Shown here: positions 57,126-64,000 of the stretch, piece by piece
Numbering within the stretch: position 1 is the stretch's first letter
How the letters are laid out: every line of letters starts with the position of its first letter
Source of the DNA: Cristatella mucedo
Taxonomy: Eukaryota > Bryozoa > Phylactolaemata > Cristatellidae
Direction: 5' to 3'
Length of the DNA stretch: 64,000 nucleotides
Assembly: GCA_009760855.2 (NCBI GenBank)
Contig: WPIO01000073.1
Coordinates: 517,001 to 581,000 of the forward strand
Notes under the pieces: model-generated
What the model was told of the DNA's origin: nothing
Database searches by the model: none
The model's input: the letters and a program-made list of their open reading frames with translations, nothing else
Made by a program: the position numbers and the translations under genes

Positions 57126-58484
57126 TCCTGCTTACAGTGGACAATAAATAATACCCAATCCGTGTGCTGGTTATTGTCCTTGTGGAGCCTGTGGCCCTTG
57201 GAATTGGCTTCGAGACTGCTACAGAGCTAACTTTAATGGTGGCGATTACTTTTCTGATGCTAAGAAAACTCTTTTAATACTTTGTATCCGTGCTGTGGTT
57301 GTGTCTGTGTAATGTGACTTTTGGGAACTCGTTACGTGCCCGATGAGAATTCGCGTCTCGAATATATACCATGCAGTGGTGTAGCTGTGTTACGCATGCC
57401 AGTACTTCATTTAGAAGAAGAGGGCTGCTTGTTTACCTCGTGAGTTGTGCTTTTCACGATTCGTATTCGTATTTTCATTGATTTGGTAAATATCTTGCTG
57501 TTGATGATTGTGGTATTTGCCTGGCTACTTCTACTACCAATGTTCTGATATTTTAAACTGGTGTTTGCAGTATCTTGATCTTCGCCGAGCTGCATGTCCA
57601 CCAGCTGGTGCCCTTGGTTATGACCATGCTGAGGTTGGCGAATCAGCGCGTTGCAAAGAAAATCAATTGCACTTTCTTGTTCGATTCTTAATTACTTAAT
57701 TTTTCACCACTGCGTTGCAAAAGCATGTCAGCAGGGTTATGCTCAGCTAAGAGATTTTCTATATTTTAGCCAATAAACGACATTGACTATCCAATGTTCA
57801 ACTTAATTTATGGTAGAATATAGTGGATTGGTAAGATGATGCGCTTGATGGCTAGTTAGGATTATTTATTATTTAGGATTATTCGCAGTTGAATTCGCTT
57901 GTGCAATGGCGTATGGAAGTTTTCTTTTTCTTGCGTTGTGTGATGCAACCATGTGTTTGCTTGAGAATGTTTCAGGTATCTATCAAGATAGCGCTGATGT
58001 CTGAGGCATTACCTCGTCTCCATCCAAATTAAGTGCTGGTCACGTGAACGTCATGAAAGCCAAGAGTTCAGACGACACATCGAAGCTCGGATCTTTGCTG
58101 CGACCTCTGTTGGTGATAAAGATGAAGATAAGACGGCTATAACGATATCTTCGAAGAAGGCCTCTCAAAGTTTTCGGCAGCAAGTCGTGTGACAATGCTT
58201 AGACAGTTGGTGAAGCCGACACTCGTCACCTTCCATAGTTCATTCTTTTAGGCTTATTTTAGTATCCTGAGAGTAATTCGTGCTAATTTAAACATGGGGC
58301 CACAAAACGTTGGCGTAATACGTTAGCCAGAATAAGACTGCCCTCGGACTCTTAGCGGTACTTGGATTTTAATGATCAGAAACCAGATATGTCATAATCT
58401 ACGCTTGGACTTCAAAAAATCTAGCTCAAGAAATTTTAGTTCAGTTGTATATATTGCTTTAAAGCGAGCGGATTTATTAAATTC

Positions 58485-58560
58485 ATAATAATAATAGGAT
58501 TTCTGCAAAGCGATGAAAGTGAACTGAATCTCTTTCTAAGCGATTCCTGCAAAACTTCTG
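58485..58560 (-). mobile_element. LINE-A 3' tip, diverged
   Basis: Ataataataataggatttc then tgaatctctttctaagcgat. Confidence 0.5.
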
Positions 58561-58676
58561 TATTTGTATAAAAGCTACTCAAACTGACAACTTGTTGCCT
58601 TGCTAAACGAATAATCTCCTCTGAAGCACGTAAACATAAATGCTTCAAACTTATTATTTTATAGAGGTGCACTTAC

Positions 58677-59210
58677 GCAAGGCTCAGTAGCCTAGGACGG
58701 CAGCTGGAATGCGATGCGGCCAGCGAAGGGTCGCCGGATGGGCCACGCCTGAACTTTGACCTGAGGCCGGATGGCCCATCAGCCTGGGCTATCATCTTAA
58801 CGGAGTTGCTCGGCCGAGACGTGGGATTCGCCGCTCCTGGTCGCTCAGTAGCCACATTTCGAATTACAGGCGGATGACGCTCGCCCACAGACTGCCGCGA
58901 AAAGAGCCACTGCCCGAGCGGCGGGTAAGTTCAGGAAGCTCGCTGCTATTTCGGCTACATACCGCGCTCCCATGTATTACGTCGTTCGTAGCCTCCCCTT
59001 CGCTGAGCTGGTGCCCTCGGCGAGCAGCTGAGATATGGCGCGCGAGCGAGTCTTCGCTACGCAGCCATTGTCGTACCAATGTCGTCGCGGTTGGTATCCG
59101 TAGGATGGCTGCGCCGGCCTTCAAGGAGGCTCGGATCCGAGAGTGTCCTCCTTCCACTTCGAGAAGGCTGCGCTGGCTTTGCTGTTGTCCGCGCACCCCC
59201 GCCGTCTAAT
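58677..59210. other. GC-rich stretch with opposed donor-like sites
   Basis: Minus strand: an open frame ending CTTGC/gtaagt at 58677. Plus strand: ATG at 58874 to CGGCGG/gtaagt at 58924. They point in opposite directions and no motif supports either. Possibly a promoter region; undecided. Confidence 0.25.
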
Positions 59211-59689
59211 GTACCCTGGGCCTCCAGTAGTGCTGTTTAGTTTCTCTGCTGTTGTTGGCGCATGGGATATTGTGATAAAGAGGTTCAATCAAAACTGCCG
59301 CTCGTGTCGTGCTCTCTAGCTCTCTGTGACTGCGACGTGGCAGCGGGCTGCGTGGTAGCTGGGACCGACGGCGGTCGGATAGGAAGTGACCAAGCCCCTC
59401 TAGTCTTACTTACAGAGGTTTGGCATATTCCTTTTTCTACTAATGATGAAGTTAAACGTAATTTTGCCAATGCAACAATACTTGTTGGCATGCGCTATTC
59501 CTTTGCCCTGCTGATTTATTTTGTTGACGGAAGTAAAGTTGAATGTGAACGGAGCACAAGTGACAGCACATCGTAGTAAGCTTCAACCCGTACATTTCCA
59601 AACGGACGCTGGCAGCGGGGCCCAGCACGCACCCAGCCACCCTCGTCGGCGTCCTCGTCGCCACTCCCCCTCCTCTGCAAGCCGTGACT

Positions 59690-59845
59690 TGAACTCATTG
59701 AACCATCCTCGCCGTAAATCCAAATTGCCCATAAACCGGCAGCAATACCATCAACTCCACTGGGCCATAAACACCGCTGGACTATAAACTGGCCTCGGCA
59801 TGAATAATAAAGCCATAAACGCCATCTGCCCATAAACTGTTCAAC
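59690..59845. repeat. degenerate repeats of a CATAAAC motif
   Basis: Cataaac or a close variant appears five to six times within 150 bp, spaced roughly 20-40 bp. The following DNA to 60775 is unassigned. Confidence 0.45.
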
Positions 59846-60775
59846 CAGCTGGTCTTTATTGTTTTACTTGTTTGCATGGATTAGCTCTCTAGTCGCACGC
59901 CACACTTTCAATTAGTCAGCGAACGCGAGCGAAGCGTAGAGATATTTAAGAGCATTTTAGAGCATTCAAGCCAGATCAATAGTGGAAAACATTTTCGGGA
60001 AAACAGACCAAATGATGTGGATATTAAGAAAAAGTGTTAATCCTTGCCGATTAAGGCAGGTTTCCGTTCACTTTACTGTCTTTCAGCTGTCAGACTTGCT
60101 ACTTACGATTCTGTTTTAATTTTTCTGCTCACTTACGTTTTCTGATTCTCTTTCCACGCTCACTCTCCTTGCTTCTGAGTAAAATGACTTATCGCCGACT
60201 ACCGAAAGTGAGGGCTGTATCAAATCGGCACCTCAACAACTGGTCCATCAAACTTCCATGGCGTCTTCGGCATTGCCGCTACATACTGAACTCGAATTAT
60301 TGCATCATAAGCTGATGATCTGCCTTTTCTTGAAAAAGCTAGTCGTAAAGAACTTCTAAAGGTTTCACGAATGAGAGCCACTATTCTTTGGTGCTGATTG
60401 CGGCTGAATGGATTAGCTTCATGACGTCGCCGTGCTGCACGTTGCGTTACATGCCAAGTGGAAACACAATTGGTCCGCGTGAACTTTCTTTTTAATCCTG
60501 CACCTTAAACTCGTGTCCAAAGCTCCGTCCTTCATAAAATACAAGCATGGAAAATTCTATGCGTAGGTCTGAGTTATTTATATAGGTGTCATAAAATAAG
60601 TATCTTACTGGACTAAGTTATGCAGTCCACTAAAAAAATTCCAAATCGCCTGCAGGCTATGCAAATCAAACTTTGAAGCGGTACAGTCATCGTGTAGTAA
60701 GCAAAAATAGCGACCAACTACAGACCTTCATATATTTTTCGGAGTTAAGACATTCAATTGCAGTTAAGTTGTCAA

Positions 60776-61059
60776 TTTAATGTAATTTAATGTATCTCCG
60801 TCTGTAACTCCACAAAGTCATCAAGACCATGCGGGTGTTACGCAGGAGAGTTTTGTATAGCGAAATCACGGCCTAAGCGGCTTTCGGTACGCATTCGGTA
60901 GCCAAAAGACTTCGTCTCACGCAACAAAGAGAAAGTGGGAAGCATAGCAGAGTCAGGAGAGCAGTTGAGGTAGTGAGTAGCATGGAGGTAGCAGCTCAGA
61001 ACCGCTGAAAAGGATGAGCCATAGTCGGCAGCAGAAGAGTAGTTGTCGTTGCTTAAGAA
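60776..61059 (-). mobile_element. LINE-B 3' fragment
   Basis: Starts taatgtaatttaatgtatct then ccgtctgtaactccac, and continues acgcattcggtagccaaaag and gaaagtgggaagcatagcag. It is close in sequence to the 28.9 kb copy. DNA 61060-61835 is mostly unassigned; a possible SINE-2 relic lies near 61285-61345. Confidence 0.92.
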
Positions 61060-61839
61060 ATGGCAGCCAAAAGCCTGCCAATAGCTAACCGGCTATTTGT
61101 TGTAAAAAGCTATCAGAGGCTGCTCACCAGCAATACAACATTTCCGGAACTTAAGGCCTACAGCCATAGATCTGTTTTGAGATTAGTGGAATCTGTTAAA
61201 TTTGATCTGAAAAGTAATTATCAATATCGTGTATCATTTCTTCTATTCATCGTTGCTAATTCAGTGGTGAGCATAAACTACCGGTACAAAATCTTTCTGC
61301 CAGCAGGACTCGACCACGGGACTTCAGGGTCCCGCATCTGCTTATCGTATTTTATTATTTTATTCTTCTGCTGAGCTTGTGTTGTGACACTTGTGTTGTG
61401 AAGTTGTGACACTTGAAAAACATGGTAATATGATGTTTGCATTGCTAGTCATGTTACTTGACATCGTCATGAGCCTGGCACTTTTTTGATGAAATGGCTT
61501 GACGTCTCCAGCCTTCTTCAGTTGTCTACCATTCGGGCGATTACTGATGCCGATGAATTGGAGCCTACTAAAGTGTAAATCTACTCTAAGGCTCGACGGA
61601 AGCTGCCGAAATTAAAATATATTCCACTTAAGAATGAAGATCATGGGGTTAATCCGTGGTAATGGGTCGGTATTCAAGGTGTTTCAGGAGTTCAAACTTG
61701 ACCTTGAGTGGCGTGACCAGAAATAGCTACCAGTCACGTCATATTGCCAACTTGCATGACTTTACTTCTTTCCTCCAGTGAGTTCAATTAACGTGAACAG
61801 GTATCACTTCATGCTACGGATCTAATGGAAGCTGATTAT

Positions 61840-62642
61840 CAGCTCCACAGTCAAATCTGCCTACTTTCGGCTACATAACATTGCTAAAATTCGGGCTTGT
61901 TTAGATAAGGACACCACGTCTAAGTTGGTCCATGCATTCGTGACATCCCGTCTCGACTTCTGCAACTCACTGCTTACTGGCCTACCGGCATGTGCGATCA
62001 GGCGATTGCAGCTGGTGCAAAACTCTGCAGCTAGGCTTTTCTGTCGTGAGCTTCGCAGTTGCCACATCACACCAACTCGCCGACCTGCACTGGCTACCAG
62101 TCAAGCAACGGATTGACTTCAAGGATTAGAGGCTCACTTTTAGGTCATTTCATTATTTGGCTCCAGCCTATCTCTCAGATCTACTCCCCACCAGGCCAAG
62201 CATCGTACCACCCGCTTTTCGGAATCCAACAGTCTAGAAATACCTCGTACAAACCTCAAATCCTTTGGAGACCGTGCATTTAGTTCGTGTGCTCCCAAAG
62301 CCTGGGACTCCCTCCCGACTTGCATCGCAACATCCCCTGACCTGACCACATTTAAAAAGAACTTAAAAACGCACCTATTTAGGACAGCATTTAGTGGGTC
62401 CCTGTGATTCGTCCTTGATGTGCTTATGTGTGCTGACACTGTGCATGCTGCCACTAACCACATTTGCATACTGACCCTGTGCATGTCACCCCACACTATG
62501 TTATTCATGTTGTTTATCAAGCATGAAATTACTCACCATTCAATTGCATTTCCCGTTGCAGCAAATGTAAAGCGCCTATAAAGAGATTGAGTTCTCTGAG
62601 GGTGCTTTATCAAGTCCATTATTATTATTATTATTATTATTC
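61840..62642 (+). mobile_element. LINE-A 3' fragment
   Basis: Begins atcagctccacagtcaaatc and runs through ctggctaccagtcaagcaac to a (TTA)n end at about 62642. Close in sequence to copies A2 and A4, but with a deletion near 62075. Confidence 0.93.
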
Positions 62643-62644
62643 AC

Positions 62645-63676
62645 AACAATTTACTAAAAGAGTCAGCAGATGACAGGAAGCCGATTTTGAGTACTTGAAG
62701 GGGCTTGAGCAGTTAATGGAATTGAGACCATTCATTTAGCAGTGCAGATGCGCAGAGCGTTAGAGCAAACTGTAATGATGCGACTAATAGCTACCGGCCT
62801 TGGACTGCTTGCTATGGGTCAATACCCGAATGTCGCCGCTTTATGTAAGTCCGTATCAAGCTGGCTTTTAAAAAGGCAATCTTTTGGCAATACGGCAGAC
62901 TGAGGACTGTCCAACGTTTTTATTTTCTGCCACATCGATGGTGGACGCGCGAGAGAAGCTCGGAAGGACTAGCATGCTCATGTAGCACAAGCGGTTCGGC
63001 CCATTTTGCAGCAGATCCGTAACCAGAGGGTCTCGAAAGCAGCTGCAACCCCTATGAGGGGTCTGAATCTGCCGAAGCGCACCTCGGGGCAAAGCCCTCG
63101 GGCATCTGTAAGCACATTAGCCTCCATTGGTTACAAAAGCTGAGCAGCGCTTGGAGCAGCCATTCACGTCCATACAAGAGTGGTCGCCGCGGCACAGCAG
63201 GTGCTTCACAGCAGCGAGGACCCACAGCACGAGCTGCAATGGCATCCCTCCTTGGTAAATAGAGCCCGAAGCGGCGCCGAAGCTCGGCTCGGCCTCTTGA
63301 GCTCCTCGCCAGCTCACTCACCTATAACAGCGAGCCGACAGCAAACCGCCTGCAAGAATGTCCACCTCTTGCTGAGCTCTCTTCGAAGACCTTGACCCCG
63401 ACGCCTCGATCCCGAGGCAAGGAGCGAAAATTGCGACGCCACGAAGACCTCAACAGCCCCCCTCCCCGATGGCCCCGCGGCCCCTCTGTAGAGCCTCTGA
63501 CAGATACCCTAAAGCCGAAGCAAACCGAAGGAAGTGGTGCTGGCCGCCGAGTGTATTTAGTTTGCCCTCTCTAAGTATGTTGGGCCCTGGCATGAAGCCA
63601 GACGGTGCCACCGGGACTTCGCTGCTTGGCTGTCTGTGCGGTCTATCCGGAGCATGTGCGGTTAGAGTTAGAGCCA
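62645..63676. other. GC-rich unassigned DNA
   Basis: No motif or repeat recognised. Overlapping frames on both strands at 63052-63574 look compositional. Confidence 0.4.
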
Positions 63677-64000
63677 GGCATGCTCGTTGCTGAAGAGCCG
63701 CCGGGACGCAGACCCAGACGCGAGCCTTAGAGCTCTAGCAAGGACACGGGACTGCCGCGCCAAGGGCGGAGAGCCAGAATTTTCAGGCTGGGGCAAGACA
63801 GCTCCAGGCTCCATCAGACATAAGGATGTAGGTACCACGCAAAAAGCGTTTATGAAAAAATTGACAAATCTATTCGACTCGTTCTTTTTTCGTCTTCGCG
63901 CTCTAAAAACGGGTGATGATTTCGGCGTTGGAGATGGTTTTCGCGATATCTCGCTCAACGAATATGAGAATTTCGATAAAATTCAACGAGATAAATATAC
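63677..64000 (+). CDS. possible partial gene running off the right edge
   Basis: A plus-strand frame stays open for about 108 codons from the last TAG to the window end; the first ATG is at 63852. The last part (LFDSFFFRLRALKTGDDFG and SLNEYENFDKIQRDKY) has a balanced, protein-like composition. Base content turns AT-richer here. No family recognised. The opposite strand is also open (63668-63958). Confidence 0.35.

Overview
This window is eukaryotic, almost certainly from an invertebrate metazoan. The evidence is long introns with GT/AG splice sites, many decayed non-LTR retrotransposons, tRNA-derived SINEs, microsatellites, and an ion channel of an animal-type family. I cannot name the species. 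No prokaryotic operons, rRNA or CRISPR arrays are visible.

The one host gene I can build completely is an HCN/CNG-superfamily cation channel on the minus strand (41000 to 14476). I assembled nine coding exons from conserved motifs, splice sites and phase. They join without a frame break into 659 codons plus stop: N-terminal region with an HCN domain, S1-S4, S5-pore-S6, C-linker, and a cyclic-nucleotide-binding domain (CNBD) with an intact FGE...RRSA cassette. Its filter reads TTGYG where animal HCN channels normally have CIGYG, and its S4 carries an Asp at the usual serine break. Two of the exons (7 and 8) are too short or too interrupted to show as ORFs.

Region by region. 1-3950 is AT-rich and holds an eroded Polinton/Maverick-like element: integrase, a Cys-rich small protein, a membrane-like protein and a Ser/Glu-rich tail, all but one broken. 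It ends at a 141-bp near-perfect palindrome (3952-4092) with AGT...ACT ends. 4.1-14.5 kb has unrecognised host DNA and old LINE copies. 14.5-41 kb is the channel gene, with LINE and SINE insertions in most introns. 41-52.5 kb is a repeat graveyard: more LINE-A copies, a solo LTR with target duplication (44279-45512), SINEs, and a Ty3/Gypsy-type integrase relic near 51.7 kb. 53.8-55.6 kb is a CpG-rich island with a possible first exon. 56-63 kb is again repeats and unrecognised DNA. An open frame runs off the right edge.

Repeats fall into a few families. LINE-A is CR1/L2-like, with at least 17 pieces and an (ATT)n 3' end. LINE-B is related, with a TTACA-type 3' end and six pieces. SINE-1 and SINE-2 are both tRNA-derived, and SINE-1 shares its tail with LINE-A. 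The most notable pattern is that three long LINE-A copies share the same in-frame TAG in the RT motif, and these plus a fourth copy share a mutated catalytic box. This points to spread of an RT-dead subfamily in trans.
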